Counted from the stretch's first letter, positions 54,209-63,256 are shown. The stretch is DNA of 64,000 nucleotides from Thalassobacillus sp. CUG 92003 (GCF_013618635.1 NZ_JABLSJ010000009.1:1-64000); one strand, 5' to 3'. Translations and numbers: made by a program. The notes: a model not told the origin generated them from the sequence alone.

Positions 54209-54230
54209 ATCTCGAAACTGAGTCTTCAAC
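54209..54230. repeat. Degenerate relic of the interspersed element
   Basis: ATCTCGAAACTGAGTCTTC matches ATCTCGAAACGGAGTCTT of the elements at 23160 and 63806 with one mismatch. Remaining bases of 54130-54357 show nothing else. Confidence 0.4.
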
Positions 54231-54360
54231 TAACCTTCCCGTTTCTTTAATACTTAGTTTCTAGATAACAGATAACCCCGAACCTGAATCAATAAAAGAC
54301 GCTAGAACACTGACTATTTACGGCTCTGCCTTTCATACAACGACTAAACGCATTCAATAA

Positions 54361-54424
54361 AAAAAGCTGCCCCCTGCTTCATTTTCTCCACCTGGAGATG
54401 ATCCGCACTTCGAGACAGCTTTTT
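54361..54424 (-). terminator. Terminator of the Y-family polymerase gene
   Basis: AAAAAGCTGTC and GGCAGCTTTTT frame a long stem-loop with an inner CTCCAGGTGGAG stem, then a T run on the minus strand. Confidence 0.75.
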
Positions 54425-54425
54425 A

Positions 54426-55673
54426 TCACTTTTTATAATCATTTAAGAAATCCTTTTGAAAACTCGTACTGACCTGGGTCGATTTTGACGTACTCGACAA
54501 ATCCGGGAACATATGTTTTCCGTATTTATCCGTAAGATTGTTCATGGCCTCATAAAGCTTTTCTTTTTCAGCGTGCTTCTCGTAACTGAAAATGTCTAAT
54601 TGTTGCGTGATTTCTTTCTTTTCAGCAAGATCTTGTGCCGTAATGCCAAGCAGTCGAATCGGCTGCTGATTCCAATGCTCTTCAAATAACGAAAAACTGA
54701 TAGAAAACAACTCATCAGCGGTGCCAATGTAATCCTGTAGCTGCATACTTCGTGTCACCGTCCGACGATCATGATAGCGGATGGTCAGTTGTACGTTATG
54801 AGCTAATACGCGTTTAGCATCCATTCGATCACTTACTTTTCTTGCTAATCGCCGCAATACTTGCCGCACTTCATTTTCCTGTGTCGTGTCGTAGGGAAGG
54901 GTGGTGGATGTCCCGATGCTTTTAAATTCATTAACTGCGTCGGGGTCAACCGGTCTGGAATCGATGCCTTTGGCACGATTTTGCAGTCGTTCCCCGTTGA
55001 TACCAAGAACGTGCTTAAGCTGCCACGTATCAGCTTCAGCCAGGTCACCGATTGTTTCTATCTTTAGGTTCCGAAGTTTTACTGCTGTTTTCTCCCCGAC
55101 TCCGTACATTTCTTCAATTGGCAGGGGCCAGAGAGTCGTAGCCAGGTCTCGCTTTCGTAAAATGGTGATCCCCATCGGTTTTTTCATATCAGAAGCCATT
55201 TTGGCCAGGAATTTATTTGGCGCAATGCCAATGCTGCACGGGAGGTCAAGTTCCTCTGTTATACGGCGCTGAATGGCTTCTGCGATCTCAGGGGGCGAGC
55301 CCTGATCGGCACACAACGTTACGTCCATGTACCCTTCGTCAATGGAGACAGGCTGGATAACAGGTGTGACATCGGCCAATATTTTAAACATTTCCCGTGA
55401 GGCTTGTTTGTACCGCTGGAAATTGGGGCGCATGACTGTCAAGTTCGGACAGAGTCGGATGGCTTCTCCGACCGGCATCGTCGTCTTCACACCATATTTC
55501 CGGGCTTCATAGCTGCTCGTAACGACAATCCCACGCCGTTCTTCAGGATTACCGGCAATGGCAAGCGGTTTCCCCTTAAGCGATGGATCGAAAGCCATTT
55601 CAACTGAAGCATAAAAACTATTCATATCCACATGAAAGATGATTTGCCCATTCGTAGGATAGCGTTTGCTCAT
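54426..55673 (-). CDS. Y-family DNA polymerase IV (YqjH/PolY1-like)
   Basis: Translesion DNA polymerase, about 415 residues. Catalytic motifs IIFHVDMNSFYASVE (first Asp) and PVSIDEGYMDVT (Asp/Glu pair), then IGIAPNKFLAKMASDMKKP. A helix-hairpin-helix follows (MYGVGEKTAVKLRNLKIETI), then the little-finger domain. A clamp-binding QLDIFSY motif lies near the C terminus. The ATG at 55673 with AAAGGAAGG sets the start; a 42-codon longer frame runs through the promoter. B. subtilis YqjH has 414 residues. Confidence 0.94.
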   Translation of the reverse strand: MSKRYPTNGQIIFHVDMNSFYASVEMAFDPSLKGKPLAIAGNPEERRGIVVTSSYEARKYGVKTTMPVGEAIRLCPNLTVMRPNFQRYKQASREMFKILADVTPVIQPVSIDEGYMDVTLCADQGSPPEIAEAIQRRITEELDLPCSIGIAPNKFLAKMASDMKKPMGITILRKRDLATTLWPLPIEEMYGVGEKTAVKLRNLKIETIGDLAEADTWQLKHVLGINGERLQNRAKGIDSRPVDPDAVNEFKSIGTSTTLPYDTTQENEVRQVLRRLARKVSDRMDAKRVLAHNVQLTIRYHDRRTVTRSMQLQDYIGTADELFSISFSLFEEHWNQQPIRLLGITAQDLAEKKEITQQLDIFSYEKHAEKEKLYEAMNNLTDKYGKHMFPDLSSTSKSTQVSTSFQKDFLNDYKK

Positions 55674-55690
55674 AACAGATCCTTCCTTTA

Positions 55691-55704
55691 CGAACCTTTG
55701 TTCT
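55691..55704. promoter_or_regulatory. LexA (SOS) box of the polymerase gene
   Basis: AGAACAAAGGTTCG on the minus strand keeps both half-sites of the Gram-positive SOS box CGAAC-N4-GTTCG with one mismatch. It lies between the -10 and the ribosome site. Confidence 0.65.
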
Positions 55705-55710
55705 AATTTT

Positions 55711-55719
55711 ATTATATCA
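55711..55719 (-). promoter_or_regulatory. Extended -10 promoter of the polymerase gene
   Basis: TGATATAAT on the minus strand, a perfect -10 with TGN extension; the -35 (TTCGTA at 17 bp) is poor. Confidence 0.6.
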
Positions 55720-55793
55720 TGTGCACGTGGAAATACGAATGATACGGGGCAAGTTTGTTGTTGAACACAAGTTGTTTGGTTACCTAAATATCT

Positions 55794-55843
55794 ACACAAA
55801 AAATCCGAACTGATTTCAGCGAAACCGTTCGGATTTTTTGTGT
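55794..55843. terminator. Terminator of the PepT-like peptidase gene
   Basis: ACACAAAAAATCCGAAC and GTTCGGATTTTTTGTGT form a 17-bp perfect stem; T6 lies on both strands. Confidence 0.92.
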
Positions 55844-55857
55844 TTCATTCTGTGTTT

Positions 55858-56985
55858 TTAGTTCTTTGCTGCTTGGGATGAAATAGCCGTAATGAATTCT
55901 GCTATTTTTTCCAGCTCAGCAACCGGAATGCGTTCGTTTGTCGAATGAATATCTTCATAACCGACAGCCAAATTGACCGTCGGAATGTTATGGCCGGCGA
56001 TAATATTGGCGTCACTTCCCCCGCCGCTGGTGAGAAGTTCACTGTCTCTTCCGATCGTTTTGGCTGCAGTCCGAGCAACCTCCACAACTTGTTCACCTGC
56101 TTCGTGTTTGTAGCCTGGGTACATGATATCAACTTGAATATCAACTTCGCCGCCCATCTCTTCTGCTGTTTCTTCAAATGCCTGTTTCATTTTTTCCACC
56201 TGAGCTTCCATTTTCTCCGGCTCAAGCGAACGGGCTTCTGCCAAAATATTGACGTGATCACACACAACATTGGTCTGTTTTCCGCCTTCAAAGCGGCCAA
56301 TATTAGCCGTGGTGTCATCATCAATCCGTCCGAGCGGCATTTTGGAAATGGCTTTAGCAGCCAGCGTTATCGCTGAGACCCCTTTTTCAGGAGCTACACC
56401 GGCGTGTGCTTTTTGGCCTTTTACATTGACTTTCAACTTCGCCTGCGTAGGCGCCGCCAAAATAATATTACCTACTTCGCCATTGCTATCAATGGCATAG
56501 CCATATTTCGCTTTCAAATGATCGCGTTCCAGGGCTTTCGCACCCACAAGGCCGCTTTCTTCACCAACCGTAATAATATATTGAATATCACCGTGTTCAG
56601 CATGACTTTCTTTCAAAACCCGGATCGATTCCAGGATTGCGGCAACGCCTGCTTTATCATCAGCACCTAATACTGTTTTACCGTCGGTTTTAACATAGCC
56701 ATTTTCGACGATCGGCTTCACCCCTTTGCCAGGGGCGACTGTATCCATATGGGATGTAAAGTAGATGGTGTCCACATTCTCTTTCGTTCCAGGTAGATGA
56801 CAAATCAAATTGCCTGCACCGTGGCCGGTTTTGGATTTGGCATCGTCTTCTATAACAGATAGGCCAAGGTCAGTAAATTTTTGCTTTAATACCTCAGCAA
56901 TCTCTGCTTCCTCACCCGTCTCAGAATCAACCTGGACAAGTTCAATAAATTCATCTAATAAGCGTTGTTTGTTGATTGTCGTCAT
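55858..56985 (-). CDS. yqjE: Peptidase T-like M20 aminopeptidase YqjE
   Basis: Zinc exopeptidase of the M20 family, 375 residues. Metal and catalytic motifs are IYFTSHMDTVAPG, KTVLGADDKAGVAAIL, TVGEESGLVGAKAL and a C-terminal HSTNERI; the dimerisation domain contains GQKAHAGVAPEKG. AAGGAGG lies upstream of the ATG. Similar to tripeptidase PepT and B. subtilis YqjE (371). Located in front of the methylmalonyl-CoA genes on the same strand as in B. subtilis. Confidence 0.92.
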   Translation of the reverse strand: MTTINKQRLLDEFIELVQVDSETGEEAEIAEVLKQKFTDLGLSVIEDDAKSKTGHGAGNLICHLPGTKENVDTIYFTSHMDTVAPGKGVKPIVENGYVKTDGKTVLGADDKAGVAAILESIRVLKESHAEHGDIQYIITVGEESGLVGAKALERDHLKAKYGYAIDSNGEVGNIILAAPTQAKLKVNVKGQKAHAGVAPEKGVSAITLAAKAISKMPLGRIDDDTTANIGRFEGGKQTNVVCDHVNILAEARSLEPEKMEAQVEKMKQAFEETAEEMGGEVDIQVDIMYPGYKHEAGEQVVEVARTAAKTIGRDSELLTSGGGSDANIIAGHNIPTVNLAVGYEDIHSTNERIPVAELEKIAEFITAISSQAAKN

Positions 56986-57048
56986 ATCGTTATCCTCCTT
57001 ACGAGTAACCCTTACTTAAAGCACTTTAGAAATCCCAGGCTGAAACAA

Positions 57049-58599
57049 TTAGAGGGGGATATTACCGTGCTTCTTTTTCGGACGCTCTTCATGCTTATTC
57101 TTCAACATGTCAAGCGCCTGTATCAGCGTACGTCTCGTTTCCCTCGGGTCGATCACATCATCAACCATGCCTAAGCCTGCTGCCACATAAGGGTTAGCGA
57201 ACCGATTCCGGTACTCTTCGATTTTATTTTTACGTGTCTCATCCGGATCATCACTTTCTTTGATCTCTTTTGCATAAATAATATTTGCTGCCCCTTCTGG
57301 CCCCATCACGGCAATTTCAGCGTTCGGCCATGCATATACCAAGTCAGCTCCGATAGACTTACTGTTCAGGGCAACATAAGCGCCGCCATAAGCTTTTCGT
57401 GTAATGACCGTAAGCTTCGGAACAGTAGCTTCTGAGTAAGCATATAAAATTTTGGCTCCGTGGCGGATGATGCCTCCATGTTCCTGCTTAATGCCTGGGA
57501 AGAAACCTGTTACATCTTCAAATGTAATCAATGGGATATTGAATGAATCACAAAATCGGATAAAACGAGCAGCCTTATCACTCGAATCGATGTCAAGTCC
57601 ACCCGCCATGTATTTGGGTTGATTACACACCAGCCCGATGGTCTGACCTTGCAGACGTGCAAAACCTACCACAATATTTTTGGCAAAATCCTGATGAATT
57701 TCGAAAAAGGACCCTTCATCAGCCACTTCCTCAATGATAACGCGAACGTCATAAGGTCGAATCGGGTCAAATGGGATTTTATCATTTAATTCCGGCCGGT
57801 AATCATCATCCTCGTGGCTATACTCGTGACGTGGAGGCTTTTCATTATTGTTAGCTGGTAAATAATTGACTAAGTCACGTACAGCTTGTAATGCCGAGGC
57901 TTCATCTGCTGTCTTCAGATGGGCATTGCCGCTTTTGGAATTATGTACGTATGCCCCGCCAAGATCTTCTGAACTGATCTTTTCGCCGGTCACCGTTTCG
58001 ATGACTTTAGGCCCGGTGATAAACATTTGCGATGTTTCCTCTACCATGATGACAAAGTCAGTAATGGCAGGAGAATAAACCGCTCCGCCTGCACAAGGGC
58101 CCATAATCACTGAGATTTGGGGAATAACGCCGGAATAGATTGAATTCCGATAAAACACGTGCCCGTATCCATCTAATGACGAGACACCTTCTTGAATGCG
58201 GGCGCCGCCGGAATCATTCAAGCCGATAAACGGGGTCCCATTTTTCGCGGCCAAATCCATTACAGCCGCGATTTTTTTAGCATGCATTTCCCCTAATGCA
58301 CCCCCAAACACCGTGAAATCCTGGGCAAACAAATAAATGTCACGGCCATCGATTTTTCCGAACCCCGTGACCACGCCTTCTCCCGGCGCGTCTTTGCCAT
58401 TCATACCAAAATCGTCACCACGATGTTCCATAAAGGGGTTCAACTCAAGAAACGAACCTTCATCCACTAAATATTCAATCCGTTCCCGGGCGGTCATCTT
58501 CCCTTTTTCATGTTGTTTGTCTATACGCTCGTCACCACCGCCAAGCTGAACTTTCCGCCGCTTATCATATAACTCGTTTATCTTATCATAAATATCCAT
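57049..58599 (-). CDS. yqjD: Acyl-CoA carboxylase carboxyltransferase (propionyl-CoA carboxylase beta-like, YqjD)
   Basis: Transfers carboxyl from carboxybiotin to an acyl-CoA, most likely propionyl-CoA giving methylmalonyl-CoA. About 516 residues in the two-domain crotonase-type fold: GGGDERIDKQHEKGKMTARE, VFGGALGEMHAKKI, GLNDSGGARIQEGV, VMGPCAGGAVYSPA, then in the second half NQPKYMAGGLDIDSSDKAAR and EHGGIIRHGAKILYAYSEAT. Start at ATG 58599 after AAGGAGTG. No biotin carboxylase gene is in the window, so the partner must be elsewhere. Followed the fused epimerase gene by five bases. Confidence 0.92.
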   Translation of the reverse strand: MDIYDKINELYDKRRKVQLGGGDERIDKQHEKGKMTARERIEYLVDEGSFLELNPFMEHRGDDFGMNGKDAPGEGVVTGFGKIDGRDIYLFAQDFTVFGGALGEMHAKKIAAVMDLAAKNGTPFIGLNDSGGARIQEGVSSLDGYGHVFYRNSIYSGVIPQISVIMGPCAGGAVYSPAITDFVIMVEETSQMFITGPKVIETVTGEKISSEDLGGAYVHNSKSGNAHLKTADEASALQAVRDLVNYLPANNNEKPPRHEYSHEDDDYRPELNDKIPFDPIRPYDVRVIIEEVADEGSFFEIHQDFAKNIVVGFARLQGQTIGLVCNQPKYMAGGLDIDSSDKAARFIRFCDSFNIPLITFEDVTGFFPGIKQEHGGIIRHGAKILYAYSEATVPKLTVITRKAYGGAYVALNSKSIGADLVYAWPNAEIAVMGPEGAANIIYAKEIKESDDPDETRKNKIEEYRNRFANPYVAAGLGMVDDVIDPRETRRTLIQALDMLKNKHEERPKKKHGNIPL

Positions 58600-58604
58600 C
58601 TGTC

Positions 58605-59423
58605 TCACTCCTTGTCCGCTGGCTGGCACAACTCATATAAGACCCCATGAGCCGCTTTGGGATGTAGAAAAGCAATCTCACTTTGGTGCGCTCCGCTTTT
58701 CGGTGCCTCATTAATGAGGGGAACCCCAAGCTCTTTATATTGTGCCAGTCGATTATGAATATCATCCACTTCAAACGCAATATGGTGTATGCCTTCGCCC
58801 CGTTTTGTCAGAAACGCCTGAATCGGGGAACCATCTGAGAGCGGTTCTAATAATTCGATGTTGCTTTCTCCTATTTTCAAGAAAGCCACTTTAACCTGTT
58901 CACTCTCGACATCTTCCACCACCGAAAGATCTAACCCTACTACATCTTTATAAAACGGAAGCGCCTGTTCAATACTGTGAACAGCAATGCCGATATGCGC
59001 TATCTTTTTGGGTTTGGTGACCGGTTCGCGATCTTTATCAATCAACTGCTTGATATAATGGGCAATGGCTTCGGTGGAAGAGCCGCTCGTAAAGATTTTT
59101 GTAATGCCTCTTTCCTCTAAATACGGTACATCTTCCGGGGGGATCACGCCTCCGGCCACAACAGGAATGTCCTCAGCCTGCTGGGCCTTTAAGGCATCCA
59201 CCACTTTTGGAAACAATGATTTATGAGCGCCTGACAAAGAGGATAACCCGATTACATCGACATCCTCCTGAATGGCTGCCTGGGCAATCTGATTGGGAGA
59301 CTGTCGCAAGCCGGTGTAAATGACCTCCATGCCATGATCCCGAAGCGCCTGAGCAATGATAAGGGCTCCTCGATCGTGGCCATCCAATCCCGGTTTAGCG
59401 ATCAATACTCGTATTTGTTTCAT
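58605..59423 (-). CDS. Fusion: B12-binding domain of methylmalonyl-CoA mutase plus methylmalonyl-CoA epimerase
   Basis: 272 residues in two parts. Residues about 1-135 form the mutase B12-binding domain with DxHxxG (PGLDGHDRGA), the SxL motif LSSLSGAH and GG in VVAGGVIPPED. Residues about 140-270 form a VOC-fold epimerase: KIAHIGIAVHSIEQALPFY (metal His), SNIELLEPLSD, GIHHIAFEVDDI and HGVLYELCQP (metal Glu). The mutase large chain encoded 11 bases upstream lacks this B12 domain, so this fusion supplies it in trans and adds the racemase that feeds the mutase. B. subtilis YqjC corresponds only to the epimerase part. Confidence 0.9.
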   Translation of the reverse strand: MKQIRVLIAKPGLDGHDRGALIIAQALRDHGMEVIYTGLRQSPNQIAQAAIQEDVDVIGLSSLSGAHKSLFPKVVDALKAQQAEDIPVVAGGVIPPEDVPYLEERGITKIFTSGSSTEAIAHYIKQLIDKDREPVTKPKKIAHIGIAVHSIEQALPFYKDVVGLDLSVVEDVESEQVKVAFLKIGESNIELLEPLSDGSPIQAFLTKRGEGIHHIAFEVDDIHNRLAQYKELGVPLINEAPKSGAHQSEIAFLHPKAAHGVLYELCQPADKE

Positions 59424-59434
59424 AACGTCTCCTC

Positions 59435-61093
59435 CTACATTTCAGTATATTCGCCAAATTCATTGCGCAGGATGTTAGCAATTTCACCAACCGTGGCGTA
59501 AGATTTGACGGCCTCAAGAATATAAGGCATCAAATTCGTTTTATTTTGTTTTGCTGCTGTTTTTAATGCCTCTAAACATTCATCAGTGCGTGTTTGATCC
59601 CTGGTTTCTCTGACTTGGCGTGTTTGTTCGATTTGTTCCGCTTCTAATTCCTCATCCACACGAAGCAAATCCGGGTTAATCTCTTCTTCGACCTTGTATT
59701 GATTCAGCCCTACAATAATCTCTTCACCCGCTTCAATATCTTTTTGCGTTTCATAGGCCGTATGATGAATCTCACGTTGCATATATCCATCTTCCACGGC
59801 CTGAACGGCGCCGCCTAATTGGTCGATTTTCTCGAGATAGTCATTGACTTCTTCTTCAATACGATCCGTGAGGGATTCAACATAGTAGGAACCGCCCATA
59901 GGATCGATGGTGTCAGCTACGCCACTCTCATTTGCGATGATTTGTTGTGTTCTGAGTGCAACGCGAGCAGATTCTTCGGTCGGCAATGCTAAGGCTTCAT
60001 CACGTGAGTTCGTGTGCAGACTTTGCGTACCGCCCATGACAGCAGCAAGAGCTTGCAAGGTTACCCGTACAATATTATTATCAGGCTGCTGAGCTGTTAA
60101 CGTAGATCCGCCTGTTTGCGTATGAAAACGCAATTTCCAACTTTTTGGATTTTCTGCGTGATAGTGCTCTTTCATAATCTTAGCCCAGATACGTCGTGCC
60201 GCTCTAAATTTCGCTACTTCCTCAAAAAATTGGTTGTGTGCATTGAAAAAGAACGCTAATCGAGGAGCGAAATGATCCACTTCTAGGCCCGATTCGATTG
60301 CAGCGTCCACATATGCCATTCCGTTAGCTAACGTAAAAGCAACTTCCTGAACGGCCGTCGAACCTGCTTCGCGGATGTGGTACCCGGATATACTGATGGT
60401 GTTGAATTTGGGTACGTGCTGCTGGCAAAAACCGAAAATATCCGTTATCAGCCGCATCGACGGTTTAGGCGGATAAATATACGTTCCACGGGCAATATAT
60501 TCTTTTAAGATATCGTTTTGAATCGTCCCGGTCAGTTTCTCCATCGCCACGCCCTGTTTTTCGCCGACAGCAATATACATGGCCAATAAAATAGAAGCAG
60601 GAGCGTTGATTGTCATCGAAGTGCTGACTTTATCCAAAGGGATTTCGTGAAACAATTGTTCCATGTCCTGCAGGGAGTCAATGGCTACCCCTACCTTCCC
60701 TACTTCACCTTCGGCCATCGGATCATCGGAGTCATAGCCGATTTGAGTAGGTAAATCAAATGCTACGGACAACCCTGTTTGCCCTTGATCGAGCAGATAG
60801 CGGAATCGTCTGTTCGTCTCTTCTGCCGAACCGAACCCCGCATATTGCCGCATCGTCCAGTACTTACTTCGATACATCGTCGGCTGAATGCCTCGTGTAA
60901 AAGGGTATTGACCAGGAAAGCCGAGATGTTCGGCATAGTCATCTGATTTATCTTCCGGCGTATATAACGGGTCGATTTCAATATCCGAGCTGGTTTTAAA
61001 AGATGATTTACGCTCAGGAAAGCGTTGTTTCGTTTTGTTACGATCGGCTTCCCAAGCCTCTCTGGATTCATCATAATGAGATGATGATGTCAT
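59435..61093 (-). CDS. Methylmalonyl-CoA mutase large (TIM-barrel) subunit
   Basis: Interconverts methylmalonyl-CoA and succinyl-CoA by a B12 radical mechanism. 552 residues, the substrate-binding barrel only: [108 protein letters not shown] and [10 protein letters not shown]. The Tyr in TMYRS and the Arg in ARGTYI favour methylmalonyl-CoA over isobutyryl-CoA. It has no B12-binding domain of its own; that is in the next gene. AGGGGG lies upstream of the ATG. First gene of the mutase-fusion-carboxyltransferase unit. Confidence 0.94.
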   Translation of the reverse strand: MTSSSHYDESREAWEADRNKTKQRFPERKSSFKTSSDIEIDPLYTPEDKSDDYAEHLGFPGQYPFTRGIQPTMYRSKYWTMRQYAGFGSAEETNRRFRYLLDQGQTGLSVAFDLPTQIGYDSDDPMAEGEVGKVGVAIDSLQDMEQLFHEIPLDKVSTSMTINAPASILLAMYIAVGEKQGVAMEKLTGTIQNDILKEYIARGTYIYPPKPSMRLITDIFGFCQQHVPKFNTISISGYHIREAGSTAVQEVAFTLANGMAYVDAAIESGLEVDHFAPRLAFFFNAHNQFFEEVAKFRAARRIWAKIMKEHYHAENPKSWKLRFHTQTGGSTLTAQQPDNNIVRVTLQALAAVMGGTQSLHTNSRDEALALPTEESARVALRTQQIIANESGVADTIDPMGGSYYVESLTDRIEEEVNDYLEKIDQLGGAVQAVEDGYMQREIHHTAYETQKDIEAGEEIIVGLNQYKVEEEINPDLLRVDEELEAEQIEQTRQVRETRDQTRTDECLEALKTAAKQNKTNLMPYILEAVKSYATVGEIANILRNEFGEYTEM

Positions 61094-61209
61094 GTTATGT
61101 ACCCCCTAGGTCAAGCATGTTCTATACTACTAGCATAACAGATATGAAAGGGTTATCATTCAAAAATTTAGTAGATTTCCTGATAATGATGGCAAATATT
61201 TTTATGGAC

Positions 61210-61238
61210 TTGTCCATTTTTTCATTTCCATGTAGAAT
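61210..61238 (+). promoter_or_regulatory. SigA promoter of the Prli42 gene
   Basis: TTGTCC (61210-61215), 17-bp spacer, TAGAAT (61233-61238) preceded by TG, on the plus strand, about 35 bases before the start codon. Confidence 0.6.
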
Positions 61239-61272
61239 ACGGTTAGGAACAGGATGAAGGAGGTTTGCAACC

Positions 61273-61383
61273 TTGGCTGAAAAACAATCGAAACGTCAAC
61301 GTCGGATGAAAATTATCATTTATATCATGATTTTATCCATGGTCTTGTCTTCCTTACTTGCAGGAGCAGGCGCATTAATCTAA
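61273..61383 (+). CDS. prli42: Stressosome-associated miniprotein Prli42
   Basis: 36 codons from a TTG with AAGGAGG nine bases upstream. A basic N terminus (AEKQSKRQRRMK) is followed by one membrane segment (IIIYIMILSMVLSSLLAGAG). This is the pattern of Prli42, which in Listeria anchors the stressosome to the membrane and passes on oxidative stress. Promoter and terminator flank it, so it is a single-gene unit. The family call rests on remembered sequence pattern. Confidence 0.75.
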   Translation: MAEKQSKRQRRMKIIIYIMILSMVLSSLLAGAGALI

Positions 61384-61433
61384 CGCATTCAATTAGAACT
61401 TAAAGGAAAAGGCATGCTCAGCTCCAAATAAAT

Positions 61434-61459
61434 AAAAGACGATTCATCATCGCCTTTTT
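61434..61459 (+). terminator. Terminator of the Prli42 gene
   Basis: AAAAGACGAT and ATCGCCTTTTT form an imperfect stem with a T run on the plus strand. Confidence 0.6.
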
Positions 61460-61617
61460 AGACATATAGCAGCTGGGAACATTGCCTTTCGATATGATAC
61501 GCCTTTATTAAAGATTCTCGCCCATTTGCCTAACGAGGCACTATGGAGGAGAATCTTTTTTATTCTCACGCGGTGCTTTGTTCCTTCTTCAACCAGCCGG
61601 ATGCCAGTATCTCCACA

Positions 61618-62127
61618 CTATTCCAACATTTCACTCCACGCGTTTTTTAAATACTGGTTGTAGAGTGATTCAAACGACTGCTCCTCATTGACCACCCACA
61701 CCTTCACACCCTTAGGTACACGTTCAAATAATGCTTCGACATCTTGATTCAACATGCGGATACACCCCTGGGAGACCATTGAGCCAATCGATTCCGGACG
61801 GTTGGTCCCATGGATGCCGTAAATTCTCCCATCAGTCCCCTTGGCATCAAAACCAATCCATCTCGATCCCAGAGGATTACGAGGATCACCTCCTGGTGTA
61901 TCAAGCTTCCGATAATAAGGATCTTCAGCTTTGACGAGAACAGTGAAGAGCCCTTCCGGGGTCAATGCTTCCGTCTTACCCGTTGCGACAGGGAATCTGA
62001 GCTGCTCTTTGTGTTCATTAAACATAGCTAACTCATTTGTTGCTTTATTAACGATAATGAGAGGCTGATCAACCTGAGGGGGAAAAATCAAGGAAAGAAA
62101 CAAAATAATGGTCAGAACACGTGCCAT
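61618..62127 (-). CDS. L,D-transpeptidase (YkuD domain)
   Basis: Exported peptidoglycan cross-linking or spore-cortex enzyme, about 169 residues. A hydrophobic signal (MARVLTIILFLSLIFPPQV) is followed directly by the YkuD domain, with DPRNPLGSRWIGF and the catalytic motif IYGIHGTNRPESIGSMVSQG then CIRM (His, Ser, Cys). No LysM domain. Start at ATG 62127 after AAAGGTGATAG; an ATG three codons earlier is not favoured. Confidence 0.9.
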   Translation of the reverse strand: MARVLTIILFLSLIFPPQVDQPLIIVNKATNELAMFNEHKEQLRFPVATGKTEALTPEGLFTVLVKAEDPYYRKLDTPGGDPRNPLGSRWIGFDAKGTDGRIYGIHGTNRPESIGSMVSQGCIRMLNQDVEALFERVPKGVKVWVVNEEQSFESLYNQYLKNAWSEMLE

Positions 62128-62171
62128 GTCTATCACCTTTTTTGCTTAGCTTCCCCGGTCTTAGCCGCTCC

Positions 62172-63122
62172 TTATACATCGCTTTTTTTAAACGATCGTT
62201 TAATGATCAAGTATTGCTCAATTTCATGGAGCAAGTGGAATAAACTGGCCCGTTCCTCAAACTCTTCTCGCGATTCAGGTAAGGGTGCGTCTCTGAATTG
62301 CTGACGCAAATCCTTGATTTCCTGGAGATAAATGACCGCTGTATTACCAGGGTGCACGCCTTCTGATAGCTCTTCTAGAAAAGCCGCTATGCGATTTGAA
62401 TGATGATAGGAACCCGATAGTCGTGTTACGAGCGGCAACATCCGTTCTAATATTTCAAATTGTTTATGCCTCATATGAAAGTAGTGATAAAAAGCATTAT
62501 GTCCGCGCAGCAAATGATTCTCGACATCACGGAAAGCAAGCGACTGGGCCTCTTCTAATAAATCGGCGGTGTCTGTCAGTTCCCGTCCGCTCCATGATTG
62601 ATTACCATCTCGCAAATATTTCGCGATTTCCTGTAATATGACGGAAAAATTATCTTCCAGATCAGCCTGATATTCCTCGAGCTTACGTTCAAGGCTTGGC
62701 ATATACACATTCAATAAGAGTGCGGTGCCAATCCCAACTATAATTAACTGGAGCTCGTTAAAGACGGTAGCAAAGGTGATGCCTTGAGAACCATACAAGT
62801 GTAAAATGATAACCGAGCTTGTGACAATGCCAGGGGTTATTTTTAGCCAAACAGTCGTCGGAATAAAGAAAAATAACATGAGTCCAATGGCTAAAGGATG
62901 ATAACCGACTAATTCGAAAAATACAAACGAATAGAGCATAGCAATCAAACACGCAGCAAAGCGGTGCCAGGCAGAAAGATATGAACGTTTTCGGGTCACT
63001 TGAATGCACAAAATCGTTAAAATGCCGGCTGAAGCAAAATTGTCTAGTTGGAGAATTTGCGCGATCCATATGGCTAATGGCGTGCCAAGCGCTGTTTTAA
63101 TCGTGCGATAACCTATCTTCAC
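62172..63122 (-). CDS. yqjA: Aromatic acid exporter-family membrane protein YqjA
   Basis: About 316 residues: an N-terminal half with roughly four or five membrane segments (KTALGTPLAIWIAQILQ, ILTILCIQVTRKRSY, FFELVGYHPLAIGLMLFFF) and a soluble helical C-terminal half of about 170 residues typical of the DUF939/ArAE_1 group. Export of aromatic acids is a family guess. Start: GTG at 63122 with GAGGTGG eight bases upstream; a 34-codon longer frame has no ribosome site. Confidence 0.85.
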   Translation of the reverse strand: MKIGYRTIKTALGTPLAIWIAQILQLDNFASAGILTILCIQVTRKRSYLSAWHRFAACLIAMLYSFVFFELVGYHPLAIGLMLFFFIPTTVWLKITPGIVTSSVIILHLYGSQGITFATVFNELQLIIVGIGTALLLNVYMPSLERKLEEYQADLEDNFSVILQEIAKYLRDGNQSWSGRELTDTADLLEEAQSLAFRDVENHLLRGHNAFYHYFHMRHKQFEILERMLPLVTRLSGSYHHSNRIAAFLEELSEGVHPGNTAVIYLQEIKDLRQQFRDAPLPESREEFEERASLFHLLHEIEQYLIIKRSFKKSDV

Positions 63123-63224
63123 TAGGGCCACCTCTATTTGCACTAAGGTATAAATCTTTAAAATGATAACATGTGTAAGCAAAGGGGAAAAGGACTGACA
63201 CCTGGCCATGCCATATCCAACCAT

Positions 63225-63256
63225 AAAAAAAGCGTGAATTCAGTGGGAATCCACGC
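63225..63256 (-). terminator. Terminator of brxB
   Basis: GCGTGGATTC and GAATTCACGC pair (one G-U) with a 5-base loop, then seven T on the minus strand. Confidence 0.88.

Noticed and set aside
55674-55799. 42-codon N-terminal extension of the Y-family polymerase
   Set aside because: It runs across the extended -10 and LexA box and includes the terminator region of the upstream gene.
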